From CAIYRG01 sp963747255 (GTDB taxonomy: Bacteria > Pseudomonadota > Alphaproteobacteria > Micropepsales > Micropepsaceae), in the NCBI GenBank assembly GCA_963747255.1, contig CAVVEG010000018.1, positions 1 through 64,000 of the forward strand: a stretch of DNA of 64,000 nucleotides, read 5' to 3'. The position numbers and the translations under genes were made by a program. Of this stretch, positions 35,636-45,812 are shown in pieces. Numbering within the stretch: the stretch's first letter is position 1; every line of letters begins with the position of its first letter. The notes below the pieces were generated by a model, which searched no databases, was not told the DNA's origin, and was given only the letters and a program-made list of their open reading frames with translations.

Positions 35636-36202
35636 TCAGCGTTTGATCCTGGAAATTTTCGTTCCCTCGATGCTCACGCCAGCCATCAGACCTTCCTGGT
35701 CGAAAATGAAGGCGTAGGCATCGTCTTTCAACGTCGACGTCGACAAATTCTTGGCGACCCCTTCATTCACGATAACCACGGTCGGCCCGACGCCGATTTC
35801 CCAACCCTGGCTCTCGTTGAGGTATTTCACGGACTTGTCGTTCATCAGGAATACGACATAACCGTAGGACTGTGCTCCGGCCTGAAGGCCCCAGGTGCCC
35901 GACACGGTATTGTAATAGTTGACGACTTTCGGACCCTCCTTGAGAACGCCCTCGCCGTAACTACCGCCGAATACGAGGCCCGCTTTGACGATTTTCGGGA
36001 ACACGAGAGTTGCCCGCGCACTCCTGGAAATTTGCTCCGCGACCGGATTGGTCCTGTAGAGCGTCCGAAGCGCCTGGCTGGCGTCGTTGTTCAGATCCTC
36101 GGCCGTCGCGGCGGTCGCGCTGTTGAACGTTGCCGCCGAGATTGGAAGCGCTGTCGCGCTGGCGAGCATCAGCGTCAGAAAAATTTGCCGTGTGTTGGTC
36201 AT
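35636..36202 (-). CDS. secreted YSC84-type lipid-binding protein
   Basis: 188 residues. ATG 36202 has AAGGAA nine bases upstream. A signal peptide (IFLTLMLASATALPISAATF) precedes the SYLF/YSC84 domain: LRTLYRTNPVAEQISRSARA, TLVFPKIVKAGLVFGGSYGE, GVLKEGPKVVNYYNTVSGTW, GLQAGAQSYGYVVFLMNDKS and YAFIFDQEGLMAGVSIEGTK. Bacterial members are secreted and may bind membrane lipids. A copy of the TGAGTAG-type motif lies 162 bases upstream, pointing at this gene. Confidence 0.9.
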   Translation of the reverse strand: MTNTRQIFLTLMLASATALPISAATFNSATAATAEDLNNDASQALRTLYRTNPVAEQISRSARATLVFPKIVKAGLVFGGSYGEGVLKEGPKVVNYYNTVSGTWGLQAGAQSYGYVVFLMNDKSVKYLNESQGWEIGVGPTVVIVNEGVAKNLSTSTLKDDAYAFIFDQEGLMAGVSIEGTKISRIKR

Positions 36203-36363
36203 TTTGTTTTTCCTTGTGCATGAATTGGACAAGTCCTTCGTTGCGAAGGTTTCTCGTCGATGGCGCGTGTAGATTTGTTGGTGAGTTGAGGCTTGACGAT
36301 GAGGATGTCGCTGCCCGTTCACTTCCTCGACTTTAGGCTAAGGGAATGCCAGGGGGCAGCCTC

Positions 36364-36376
36364 GGAAACTACTCAC
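36364..36376 (-). promoter_or_regulatory. directional motif copy 1 (upstream of YSC84-like gene)
   Basis: Minus strand GTGAGTAGTTTCC followed by GAGGCT. It points towards the gene starting at 36202. One of six copies in 36-43.5 kb. Confidence 0.6.
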
Positions 36377-36453
36377 GGCAATAGGGCGAAACCAAATACG
36401 GGGTATGGCGCGTTGGTCTCTCTACGTATCATCATGCTGTTGCCCTTACGCAG

Positions 36454-36660
36454 TCACTGCATTTTGCGCATGGCCAGGCGCAATTTGCGGCTTCCCAAAA
36501 CGACAAGGAGAAAGCCATTCAGGGCGATGATATTGCCCGCAACCATGGAAGAAATGCTGGTGCCCGGATTGGCTCCCTGGAATGGACCGAAACAGGCAAG
36601 ACCCGCTATGGCGGCGCCGATCGCAAACAGCACGACGCCAAGAATGGGATGATCATGCAT
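36454..36660 (-). CDS. small membrane protein, DUF3185-like
   Basis: 68 residues with two hydrophobic segments (ILGVVLFAIGAAIAGLACFG and SSMVAGNIIALNGFLLVVLG) and a basic C-terminus (SRKLRLAMRKMQ). This is the DUF3185 layout; the role is unknown. It follows the DUF6600 gene by about 80 bases on the same strand and may share its transcript. Confidence 0.75.
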   Translation of the reverse strand: MHDHPILGVVLFAIGAAIAGLACFGPFQGANPGTSISSMVAGNIIALNGFLLVVLGSRKLRLAMRKMQ

Positions 36661-36739
36661 CGATAATGCCCCTTGGCTGACGCGTCAGGATGAAGGGTCA
36701 AGAGCGGGCCGGCTCGCGGGCCCGCTTCCTCCGTAGCCG

Positions 36740-38103
36740 TCAGTTCTTCTTCCTGGGGTCGGCCGCGTTCTGGTCGCCGGCGTTCTTCGCACCGTGGCTG
36801 TCTCTCCCGTTGCTCTGTTCGTTGACAACAGTGGCGGCAGCAGGCGCATTGCCCGGAGCTCGCAGAGACGTCCGTGAGTTCCTGGAGAATCACTTTGCCA
36901 TTCGGCGGCACCGGTGCTCCACCCGTTTGCAGCGCATGAGATGATCGGTTGCCGCGGTCGATTTGCAGATTTGCCTGGCCGCCATTGTTCACCGCCGGGT
37001 TCGCCGGACGGCTGGTTTGCAGGTTCGGTTGCACCGCGCCATTCGAATTGAACCCGCGGTTATCCCCACGGCTTCGAGGGTCTTGAGAGCCCTGATTTGG
37101 CTGCGGTGAATTGGTATTCCCACGGCCCCGTTGCTCGGAAGGGTTTATGTTCGCCAAACCCCGGCCGTTCTGCCGCGATGTGTCGAGCGCGGGACCCTGC
37201 GGCCCCTGAACGGGATTTCTGCTGCTGCGCGCTCGAATTCTGATTTCCGCGGCCGCGTTGTTCGACGGGGTTGATGTTCACGGGAATAGGATGCTGCTGC
37301 CGTTCGCGTTGCTCGACCTGACGGCCGACGCCTGCTTGCGTCACCTCCGAATTGCGGCCGAACACGTTGCTCGCGGGTACCGGCTGGAAAAGCTGACTTG
37401 TGCTGCGTGGCAAGCGATTTTGATCGATGCTGCGATTGACGACGTAATTGTTGATCGTGACGTAGTTGGTCGTATTTGTGGTTTGCGAGATGAAGCGGGC
37501 ATAGTCGCGTTGCGGTATCGCATAATTGCGGTAATTCCTGTCGGCGAAATGATCCTGGCTGACAAAGATCCAGAGCGACAGGAACTGGTCGCTACCGAAG
37601 CTCGGCCCATACCAATCGCGATAGCCGTATTCATTGTCGAAATTATCGCGATAGGCGCCATCGCCATAATAATTGTCACCGGGGGGCATTGGGAACCAGC
37701 CGATATTGCCATTGCCTGAACGCCAGACGACCCAGGATGGCCCCCAGACATAACCGGGAACCCAGATCCAGCCCTCACGCGGATCGGAGACCCATCTGCC
37801 GTAATGATAGGGAATGTCGCCCCAACTCTCGTTGGAGACCCAGGCAACCCCATATTCGCGCGTGTTCGCCCAGTACCCATCGGAATAGGGCCTGAAATCT
37901 CGATTGACGCGGGTGGGGTGCCAGACTTCACCCCAACGGGGATTGTTGCTCCACGTTCCATAGGGCGCCAGCCGGCTGTGGAAATCGTCGAATCCTATGC
38001 TCACGCTGATCTGCGCGTTTGCCGGAATTGCGGCCGTCGTCGCAAGAAGCGCGGGAATGGCGATTGCGGCCGCGCGAAGCGTCTTTACCGGGAGGCGAAA
38101 CAT
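36740..38103 (-). pseudogene. secreted DUF6600 protein with two frameshifts
   Basis: ATG 38103 has AAGGAG upstream. A signal peptide (AAAIAIPALLATTAAIPANA) is followed by the Trp/Tyr/Gly-rich DUF6600 domain: RLAPYGTWSNNPRWGEVWHP, GYWANTREYGVAWVSNESWG, HYGRWVSDPREGWIWVPGYV and WGPSWVVWRSGNGNIGWFPM. The frame is lost near 37219 (one extra A) and continues as NPVQGPQGPALDTSRQNGRG with repeats of EQRGRGN. It shifts again near 36865 and ends in NEQSNGRDSHGAKNAGDQ at 36740. The disordered Asn/Gln tail may tolerate change, but the two breaks make it a probable pseudogene or error site. Confidence 0.75.
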
Positions 38104-38260
38104 GTCTTTATCTCCTTGATCGAAATGCGCGCCCGCCGCCCGTGCGGCAAGTCGTGTAAGCCCGTACCCTCTGTGGAAGCAAAAGCGCCGGCGGCGTTGA
38201 TGTGCCAGCGCGGACATGAAGCCACTTACATAGGCCCATGAGTGTGCAGCGCGTACCCCC

Positions 38261-38273
38261 GGAATCTACTCAC
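38261..38273 (-). promoter_or_regulatory. directional motif copy 2 (upstream of DUF6600 gene)
   Basis: Minus strand GTGAGTAGATTCC, 158 bases before ATG 38103. It stands back to back with copy 3. Confidence 0.6.
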
Positions 38274-38302
38274 AGGGTTACGGAAAGATGTAATCGAATT
38301 CG

Positions 38303-38315
38303 GTGAGTAGTTTCC
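38303..38315 (+). promoter_or_regulatory. directional motif copy 3 (upstream of coiled-coil protein gene)
   Basis: GTGAGTAGTTTCC followed by GGCGCT, 125 bases before the GTG at 38440. Divergent partner of copy 2. Confidence 0.6.
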
Positions 38316-38439
38316 GGCGCTATTTCAGGGCGCGTCCCCTCCACTATGAACACCGCAGACACGCGCCGCGTGCTCACTCTCTGTCGCGCCCATTAGCAAG
38401 CCCGGCGAAGGGATTACCTTTCGAATCCTGGAGGTTCGA

Positions 38440-38718
38440 GTGAATACAACAACAGGAATTCTCAGTGGTGCCGCAATTGTCGCACTCATCACGACTGCAT
38501 TCGCGTCGGTGGAGACGAGGGCCTCTACTCCTTCTTTGCTCATGGAACAGGCGGCCACCGCGGAACTGAACCACGATATCATTCTCAACAACGCCGCCGT
38601 GGACGAGCGTAACAGAATGCTGGAAGCCCGTTATCAGGAAGCGAAGCGGCAATACGAAGCATGGCAACAGCAGTACAAGGAGCAGCTGCAAAGCTATCGG
38701 GACAACCTGGACCGCTGA
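38440..38718 (+). CDS. small secreted coiled-coil protein, 92 aa
   Basis: GTG start with GGAGG six bases upstream. A hydrophobic N-terminus (ILSGAAIVALITTAFASVET) acts as signal peptide or anchor. The rest is a charged helix (NRMLEARYQEAKRQYEAWQQ, then QYKEQLQSYRDNLDR) likely to form a coiled coil. I do not recognise a named family. A motif copy lies upstream. Confidence 0.65.
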   Translation: MNTTTGILSGAAIVALITTAFASVETRASTPSLLMEQAATAELNHDIILNNAAVDERNRMLEARYQEAKRQYEAWQQQYKEQLQSYRDNLDR

Positions 38719-38820
38719 TGGCCTGACAGATTTCGGCACCTGCGTGGAACGAATGATTATGGCGCCCGGAGGCGCCAATCCGGCAGCGTCCGGAGTGTCT
38801 TGCAACAAGGAAATAGTCTC

Positions 38821-38985
38821 ATGTCGATAGGAACCATTCTGCTCATCGTTCTGATTATCGCTTTGCTCGGAGGGTTCAGCGGCATTGGCGGAGGCCGCTT
38901 CTACGGGACCGGCTACTACGGCGGCGGCGGGCTCGGCCTCGTGGTCGTTGTCGTGCTGATCCTGGTTTTGATCGGTAAACTTTAA
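38821..38985 (+). CDS. small membrane protein, DUF3309-like
   Basis: 54 residues. ATG 38821 has AAGGAA upstream. Two hydrophobic segments (IGTILLIVLIIALLGGF and LGLVVVVVLILVLIGKL) flank a Gly/Tyr-rich loop (GGGRFYGTGYYGGGG), the DUF3309 pattern. The role is unknown; such proteins often rise under stress. Confidence 0.75.
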   Translation: MSIGTILLIVLIIALLGGFSGIGGGRFYGTGYYGGGGLGLVVVVVLILVLIGKL

Positions 38986-39130
38986 TCGTAAATGACCACG
39001 CTTGTATGCAGCACCGAACATATCGCCAGCGTACCGACACCGCTGGCCAGAACCGCCGCTGTTGACGAGCGCCCGGTGGGGCAGGCCGCCAAACCCATTT
39101 AAAGAATGACCAGAATGGACGGCGGCGTAT

Positions 39131-39143
39131 CTGAGTAGATTCC
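39131..39143 (+). promoter_or_regulatory. directional motif copy 4 (upstream of Gln-Asn repeat protein gene)
   Basis: CTGAGTAGATTCC followed by GGCTCT, 98 bases before ATG 39241. Confidence 0.6.
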
Positions 39144-39240
39144 GGCTCTACCGCTTGTGCCACCAGCCTGCTGGATGGCGCTCAATGGCGCACCAATTCC
39201 TTCGGTCCGCAATCAAAGTCGAACAATCAGGAGAAATATG

Positions 39241-40200
<960 letters not shown>

Positions 40201-40237
40201 CCGCTCAATATTGAAAGGTTTCCTTTTCATTCATCAC

Positions 40238-40273
40238 GAACGCCCCTGAAGCATCACGGCTTCGGGGGCGTTC
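40238..40273. terminator. strong hairpin between convergent genes
   Basis: GAACGCCCCTGAAGC (40238-40252), loop ATCACG, GCTTCGGGGGCGTTC (40259-40273), with one mismatch. It lies between the repeat-protein stop (40200) and the kinase stop (40302) and could serve both. Confidence 0.7.
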
Positions 40274-40301
40274 GTCTTGCGGGTGGTGCCTTCGGATGGG
40301 T

Positions 40302-43040
40302 TCAGATCGCCGCCAGTGCTGTGCGGATGAGCGCCGGAATTGATTTCGATCCCGTCTTTTTCATGATCGCGGCGCGGTGGTTCTCGACTGTGCGCTGACT
40401 GATGCCGAGATCGAAGGCGATGTTCTTGCTGGGACGGCCGGTGAGGACCAAATCCATGACCGAACGTTCGCGCGGCGTCAGGTCCGCGATGCATTTCACC
40501 GCCGCCGCTTGCCGAATGGAAAGGTCGACCAGATCCTGGGTCTGGCTGAGGGCGCGTTCGATACTCGCGATCAGTTCGCCGGGCTCCACTGGTTTCTCGA
40601 TGAAATCGACGGCGCCTGCTTTCATTGCTCTGACCGCTGTTGGCACGTCGCCATAACCCGTGATCATGATGGCCGGGAGCTCAGTTCCCTCGCGCTTTAA
40701 TCGCTCAAGCAGCGCGAGCCCGCCCATGCCCTCCATCTGGGCATCGACGACCAGGCAGCCCTTTCGCGCTGGACGATAGGTTTCAAGGAAAGCTTCACAG
40801 GTCGAATAGGTCTCGACCTCGCGGCCGTCCAGGACAAGCAGTTCACCCATGGTCGCGCGCAGCGCGTCGTCGTCGTCTATCACGAACACAGTCGGCAGCG
40901 ACGGATCGCCCGTTGGTTCGGCTGTGAGTTTAACGGACGGCAGCCTGTTTGGGTTGGTCTCGGCTGCGGCTCGTGGCCATTTCTGCGCCGGACCATGTTG
41001 TGCAGCGAGCGACGTCCTGACCAGGCGCGTCAGCTCTTCGGCATTGGCAGGTTTGTTGAGATGCGAGCAACGCTCCTGGACAATCTTGCGCAACGTTCCG
41101 GTCGAAATGTCGCCGGTCAGGATTATTGCCGGAATTTCCCGGTGAAGCGCGCGGCGCAGCTCCGCGATGGTTTGCAGGCCGCTCAAACCGCCGGGCAAAT
41201 TGTAATCGGCAATCACGATGTCGGGCTCCACGGTCCCGCTGGCAGTGAGTTCGAGCGCCTTGCCGCCATCCGCGACAGATACCGTGCGATGGCCCTCCCC
41301 CTTGAACAAAAGTTCGAGCATCTCCCTCACCATGGGATCATCCTCGACGATCATCACCGTACTCCGATCGCCGGCGGTGCCCTCCTCCGCCTGTCTCTCG
41401 CTTGAAGAAAGCACCCCTGGCATGTCACCGGCGAGTGGTACCTCAACGGCAAAGACCGAACCCTTGCCCGGCCGTGACCGGACGTCGATTGCGTGGCCGA
41501 GCATATTTGCGATGCGCTGTACGATGGCGAGACCGAGCCCCAGGCCGAGGCTGCGCTCGCGGGCGGCATTGCCGACCTGATGAAACTCTTCGAAGATGGC
41601 TTGAAGGTGTTCCTCGGGAATGCCGATGCCCGTATCCCAGACCTCGATCCGGAGCTTGTCGCCGCGCCGCCGGCAACCGAGCAGGATCTTGCCGTGCGAA
41701 GTATATTTCACCGAGTTCCACAAGAGATTGCGGATAACCTGTTCGAGCAAGCGCGGATCGCTCCGGATATGGAGGCCGCTTCCGGCCACGCGCCAGCCGA
41801 GTTCCCTGGCCGCCACGTGATAGCCGAACTCGGTTCTGAGGCGATCGAACATCGTATCAATCGCAAAAACCGCGATCTCCGGTTTGACCACCCCGGCCTC
41901 GAGCTGATTGATGTCGAGGAGCGTGTTCAACATTCCCGACATGACCTGAAGCGGCTCGTCGAGCCTGCGGATCAGCGACAAGGCGGCTTCGTCCTTGATC
42001 GACTTTGCCAAAATACCGCGCAGCAGGCTGATGGTCTGTAGCGGCTGGCGCAGATCGTGACTGGCGGCGGCGAGGAAACGCGATTTGCCGAGATTGGCTC
42101 GCTCCGCCTGCGACTTGGCAGCCTCCAGCACGCGTGCCACGCGTTTACGCTCGGTGACATCCTCGATCGTCACCAGGATCTTGCGGCCAACCGAGGGCCC
42201 CACAATCTGTCGAGCCGACATCAGCAATGACCGCCTGCCCGGCAGCGGCGGCATTTCGAGCTCTATCTCAAAATCCTGGATATTGGCCTCTCCGGCCCGA
42301 ATGCGATCGAGAAATATGCGCAAACCCGGATCGTTGAAGTGCAGAGCGCCGGCGGTGCCGATTGGCTCACCGACCGCCTCGTCCCGCTTTGCGCCGAAGG
42401 CGTCATAGAAGACCTCGCTGGCGGAAACGATACGAAGTTCATCGTCAAGAACCACAAGCGGCTGCCGGATGGTCTCTACAATGCTGTTGGAATAGGCCCG
42501 CGCCGCTTCAAGTTCGTGTTCCGCTCTCTTCGATTCCGAGATGTCGGCAAAAGTGATGACCACGCCCCTGATTCGATCATCATTCTGGTAAGGCAGGATA
42601 CGCCTCAAGTGCCAGCTGCCTTCGCCGCTCTCGATCTCGCGGCTGAGCGGCACGTTGTTATTCAGCACGGCCGCTGCATCGAGGATGATATCCTTATCAT
42701 CGGAAAGACTGGCGAGGTCGCTTAGTGGCCGGCCCACGTCTGTTGCGACGATGCTGAAATGCGAATTCACCGCCGGCGTAAAGAAGCGGATATTCAGTCT
42801 GCCATCGAGAAAGATCGTCGCGACATTGGCGCTGTTCAGCACGTTCCGCAAATCGTTGGCGGTGGTGCGCTGATGTTCTATGGTCTCATGAAGCCGGCTG
42901 TTGACGGCCTTCAGTTCCTTGTTAAGCGATTGCAATTCTTCCTTCGAGATTTCCAGTTCTTCCCTGGTGGACTGGAATTCCTCGCTTGCCGCCCTGGCTT
43001 TTCCATTGATCGCCTTCGGCGTGTTTTTCTTTTTCGCCAT
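40302..43040 (-). CDS. hybrid sensor histidine kinase fused to a FixJ-like response regulator
   Basis: 912 residues from ATG 43040. In order: coiled coil (EEFQSTREELEISKEELQSL, the linker found in CheB/CheR-PAS kinases); PAS domain (NVATIFLDGRLNIRFFTPAV); second PAS domain (LVVLDDELRIVSASEVFYDA); HisKA with His328 (AAASHDLRQPLQTISLL); HATPase (LLEQVIRNLLWNSVKYTSHG, WDTGIGIPEEH, GLGLGLAIVQRIA). A receiver with Asp612 (IVIADYNLPGG) and a second receiver with Asp766 (CLVVDAQMEGMGG) follow. The last part is a LuxR-type DNA-binding domain (LTPRERSVMDLVLTGRPSKN, GISQRTVENHRAAIMKKTGS). A full phosphorelay and its DNA-binding output are thus one soluble polypeptide. No membrane segment is seen, so the signal is probably cytosolic. 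Its regulon may be the motif-bearing neighbours (inference). Confidence 0.9.
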   Translation of the reverse strand: MAKKKNTPKAINGKARAASEEFQSTREELEISKEELQSLNKELKAVNSRLHETIEHQRTTANDLRNVLNSANVATIFLDGRLNIRFFTPAVNSHFSIVATDVGRPLSDLASLSDDKDIILDAAAVLNNNVPLSREIESGEGSWHLRRILPYQNDDRIRGVVITFADISESKRAEHELEAARAYSNSIVETIRQPLVVLDDELRIVSASEVFYDAFGAKRDEAVGEPIGTAGALHFNDPGLRIFLDRIRAGEANIQDFEIELEMPPLPGRRSLLMSARQIVGPSVGRKILVTIEDVTERKRVARVLEAAKSQAERANLGKSRFLAAASHDLRQPLQTISLLRGILAKSIKDEAALSLIRRLDEPLQVMSGMLNTLLDINQLEAGVVKPEIAVFAIDTMFDRLRTEFGYHVAARELGWRVAGSGLHIRSDPRLLEQVIRNLLWNSVKYTSHGKILLGCRRRGDKLRIEVWDTGIGIPEEHLQAIFEEFHQVGNAARERSLGLGLGLAIVQRIANMLGHAIDVRSRPGKGSVFAVEVPLAGDMPGVLSSSERQAEEGTAGDRSTVMIVEDDPMVREMLELLFKGEGHRTVSVADGGKALELTASGTVEPDIVIADYNLPGGLSGLQTIAELRRALHREIPAIILTGDISTGTLRKIVQERCSHLNKPANAEELTRLVRTSLAAQHGPAQKWPRAAAETNPNRLPSVKLTAEPTGDPSLPTVFVIDDDDALRATMGELLVLDGREVETYSTCEAFLETYRPARKGCLVVDAQMEGMGGLALLERLKREGTELPAIMITGYGDVPTAVRAMKAGAVDFIEKPVEPGELIASIERALSQTQDLVDLSIRQAAAVKCIADLTPRERSVMDLVLTGRPSKNIAFDLGISQRTVENHRAAIMKKTGSKSIPALIRTALAAI

Positions 43041-43157
43041 ATTTTCTTTCTGTCTCCTCCACCCGTCGGCCGGGCGGAGGAGCGCCGAGACTACTCCAAA
43101 TGCGGGCATTCCGCGAAAGGTATTTGAACCGGCCGTTTGTTCGGATATGCTGCCCGC

Positions 43158-43331
43158 TCAGGGCGATTTTTTCCCAGGGATTTCAGACGACGACGTAGCT
43201 GAATCGTCCAACAGGACATAGCCGGATGATTCCAAACGAGCCTTGTACGCGGCGAATTCAGATTTCTTTACGATGAGCAAACCCGCATCTTCGCGCCGGC
43301 CCGGCCTGTAGTATCGGATCGAACAGCTCAT
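43158..43331 (-). CDS. small protein upstream of the sensor kinase, 57 aa
   Basis: Read on the minus strand from ATG 43331: MSCSIRYYRPGRREDAGLLI, then VKKSEFAAYKARLESSGYVL, ending SSSEIPGKKSP. The composition is protein-like, and the KxSEF-xx-YKARLE-xxGYVL pattern looks conserved, but I cannot name a family. It lies between motif copy 5 (71 bases upstream) and the kinase gene, so the two are probably co-transcribed. No clear ribosome site. Confidence 0.55.
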   Translation of the reverse strand: MSCSIRYYRPGRREDAGLLIVKKSEFAAYKARLESSGYVLLDDSATSSSEIPGKKSP

Positions 43332-43401
43332 CGTGACAGCCCAATGGCAATGTATCTTCCTGTGGTCTTGTTATTCGTCGCGTCCAGATTCGCCAAGCTT
43401 C

Positions 43402-43414
43402 GGAATCTACTCAG
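43402..43414 (-). promoter_or_regulatory. directional motif copy 5 (upstream of small protein and kinase)
   Basis: Minus strand CTGAGTAGATTCC followed by GAAGCT, 71 bases before ATG 43331 and 362 before the kinase ATG. Back to back with copy 6. Confidence 0.6.
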
Positions 43415-43469
43415 ATGCCGCCGCCGTGGTCTCGGGAACCACGATCCGCGATTACGGTCTTGGTGACAG

Positions 43470-43482
43470 GTGAGTAGAATCC
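43470..43482 (+). promoter_or_regulatory. directional motif copy 6 (upstream of MlaC-like gene)
   Basis: GTGAGTAGAATCC followed by GGCGCT, 81 bases before ATG 43563. Confidence 0.6.
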
Positions 43483-43562
43483 GGCGCTGGGCCGGGGACG
43501 TTCTGTCCTCTACGCAATTCGCAGTTCCAGAGCATCGAGTGAAACGGGAAAGCAGGTACGAC

Positions 43563-44317
43563 ATGATTTCGGACAGGTTACCACGGGAATGTGTTCTCAG
43601 GATGCCGAACCAATTCAAATCGCGCACCGGGCCCAATTGGAAAAATTCGATTTTCCTGATCGCGCATCCGCCATTTCTGGCAGGCATCGTTTTTGCCACG
43701 GTCGTCGCGGTCCTGACCATCGCACTCCTTGCACCTTCCGCTTTTGCTGCGAACTCGAGCCGAAGGCTTCGTGCAACAGAACATCGACAAGGGTTATACT
43801 ATTCTCAATGATAGTTCGCTTCCGGCCGACCAGCGCCACTTACAATTCCGCAATTTCATGCTCGGCCTGACAGACACGAACCGCATCGCCCTGTTCACGC
43901 TCGGGCAATATGCGAAAGGCGCATCCAAAGCCGAACTCGACGCATTTGAAAGCGAGTTCAGCGAATTTGAACTGACAACTTATAAATCGTTGCTGAGCAG
44001 AATTCAAGGGTCTGACGCTCAAAGTGACCGGCTCAACGGAACTCGCTGACGACGACATCGTGATGAATGTCGATGTCGTAAGGTCTAATTCAACGACCAG
44101 CGCGCAGCCAGTCAAAGCGGCCTTCCGCTTGAGAAAGGCCACGGACGGTCGCCTGAGCGTTGCTGATATTCAGGTCGAAGGAATATGGCTTTCGCTGCTG
44201 CAGCGTTCTGATTTCACCGGCTTTCTGCAGCAGCACGGCGGTAGTATTGCAGCCCTCACCGGTCAATTGCCGAATAAGGTGCGGAATATGGCACTCGAAG
44301 CCTCCAATGCCTCGTAA
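43563..44317 (+). pseudogene. MlaC/Ttg2D-family protein with two frameshifts
   Basis: An N-terminal hydrophobic segment (FLAGIVFATVVAVLTIALLA, then PSAFAA) is in one frame. AEGFVQQNIDKGYTILNDSS, HLQFRNFMLGLTDTNRIALF, FESEFSEFELTTYKSLLSRI continue in a second. LTLKVTGSTELADDDIVMNV, KAAFRLRKATDGRLSVADIQ and VEGIWLSLLQRSDFTGFLQQ are in a third. Breaks are near 43760 and 44012. Together they make a normal periplasmic lipid-shuttle protein of the Mla/toluene-tolerance type. Pseudogene or sequence errors. It is followed by two small membrane proteins and an AI-2E gene on the same strand. Confidence 0.78.
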
Positions 44318-44453
44318 CGCCTCTTACCTCGCAATCATTGCACTTGCGGTCATTGCCTTGGTCCTAAGCCTTGAATTGTACCAGCAGCATCAAAGGGCGA
44401 ACGGCATCGAGATCAGCGTCGGCGGCAGGAGTATTTCCATCGAGAAGAGGTAA
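44307..44453 (+). CDS. small single-pass membrane protein, 48 aa
   Basis: ATG 44307 overlaps the end of the MlaC-like gene by 11 bases. One membrane segment (YLAIIALAVIALVLSLELY) is followed by a short tail (NGIEISVGGRSISIEKR) resembling small proteins found next to envelope genes in alphaproteobacteria. Role unknown. Confidence 0.6.
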   Translation: MPRNASYLAIIALAVIALVLSLELYQQHQRANGIEISVGGRSISIEKR

Positions 44454-44520
44454 GGCGCCATTTCGTGTACGACCGATTATTCCGGTCACGGACTTTACCC
44501 CCACAAAAAGGAATCGGAAA

Positions 44521-44667
44521 ATGACCAACACGCTGACATTATCTCCCACGGCCGACATGGGGGCGCCGGCGCATTATTCGAAGCTGTCCCTTATCCTGCT
44601 TGGTCTGGCGGCGGCGAGCCTGATAGCGGATTTCGGGCTATTGGTGGGTGCGGTTCTAATACATTGA
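44521..44667 (+). CDS. small membrane protein, 48 aa
   Basis: ATG 44521 follows AAGGAA at good spacing. One membrane segment near the C-terminus (LSLILLGLAAASLIADFGLL). The stop is within the start of the AI-2E-like gene (TTGA), so translation is probably coupled. No family recognised. Confidence 0.55.
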   Translation: MTNTLTLSPTADMGAPAHYSKLSLILLGLAAASLIADFGLLVGAVLIH

Positions 44668-45812
44668 CACAGTCGGTCCTGGAATTGACGCCTGGGGCCG
44701 AAGCCGGATTTGTCCGCGACCCCGACAGTTCGAAATCCCCTCTGGCTGCGGCAGCGCAAATATCGGTGCCGCTATTCTCAAAGGCGGCGACGATCTTTCT
44801 CGGCGGCCTGTTTGCCATCGCGGCCTTGGCCGCACTTCGCGACGCGAGCGCAATCATTCTACCGCTCGTATTGGCATTCATCCTGAAGCTGCTGCTGCAG
44901 CCTGCCATGCGGCTTCTTCAGAGATTGCATGTGCCGCGGGCGCTTGCATCACTGCTCATGATATTTTTGGTCATCGCTTGTTTCGTCGGTTTTGGTACCG
45001 CGCTGTCCGGCCCTGCAGCGGCATGGGCGGCAAAGCTACCTGAGGGTATTCCCCCGCCTGGCGGAACATCTGAGGCTTATGCGAACGCCGTTCGACGCGC
45101 TACAGCGCATCTTGCAACACGTCGTGCAGATTACCGCAGGATCGGCCGGGAGCGGTACCACTCTTGTGGCAACACAGAGCGGCTTTGCCGATGCGCTTTT
45201 TGGTAACGTGCGAGCCGCCGTCGGCGGGCTGTTCACCACGACGCTGATTTTGTTCTTTCTGCTGATCTTTGGCGATACGTTCCTTCGCCATCTCGTGGAG
45301 ATACTGCCGCGATCCAGGACAAGCGGCGGGCGGTCGATATCTCACAGCAGATCGAACACGATATTTCCGGCTACCTGGTGACCGTTACGGCGATGAACGC
45401 AGGCGTCGGCCTTGCGACCGCAATAGCAATGCAAGTTTCCGGTCTCGGGGACCCGCTCCTTTGGGGCGCAGTTGCCTTCCTTCTGAATTATGTGCCGATC
45501 CTCGGTCCTCTCACCGGCGTGGCTATCTTTTCCCTGGCCGGTCTGTTGACCTTCGACTCCTTATGGCGTGCGTTTCTGCCGGGCACCCTGTACTTGTTCA
45601 TCCATCTGATCGAGGGCGAGTTCGTAACGCCGATGCTGATGGCCCGGCGATTTACGCTTAACCCGGTGATCGTGATTCTGTCGCTGATTTTCTGGTTTTG
45701 GATTTGGGGATTGCCCGGCGCCATTTTATCGGTGCCGATCTTGGCCATAACAAAGATCGTCTGCGATCGAATTCGTCCTCTGAATTCACTGGCTCATTTG
45801 CTTGAGGGTTAG
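44664..45812 (+). pseudogene. AI-2E family transporter/exporter with two frameshifts
   Basis: TTG start overlapping the preceding stop. Part one has membrane segments IFLGGLFAIAALAALRDASA and ALASLLMIFLVIACFVGFG. After about 45040 part two carries VGGLFTTTLILFFLLIFGDT with FLRHLVEILPR. After about 45320 part three carries DISQQIEHDISGYLVTVTAM, GDPLLWGAVAFLLNYVPILG, LTGVAIFSLAGLLTF, VTPMLMARRFTLNPVIVILS and GAILSVPILAITKIVCD. These are the ordered motifs of the YdiK/PerM (AI-2E exporter) family. Each part is in a different frame, so the gene is broken or mis-sequenced. The end overlaps the YihY-like gene by 27 bases. Confidence 0.82.
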
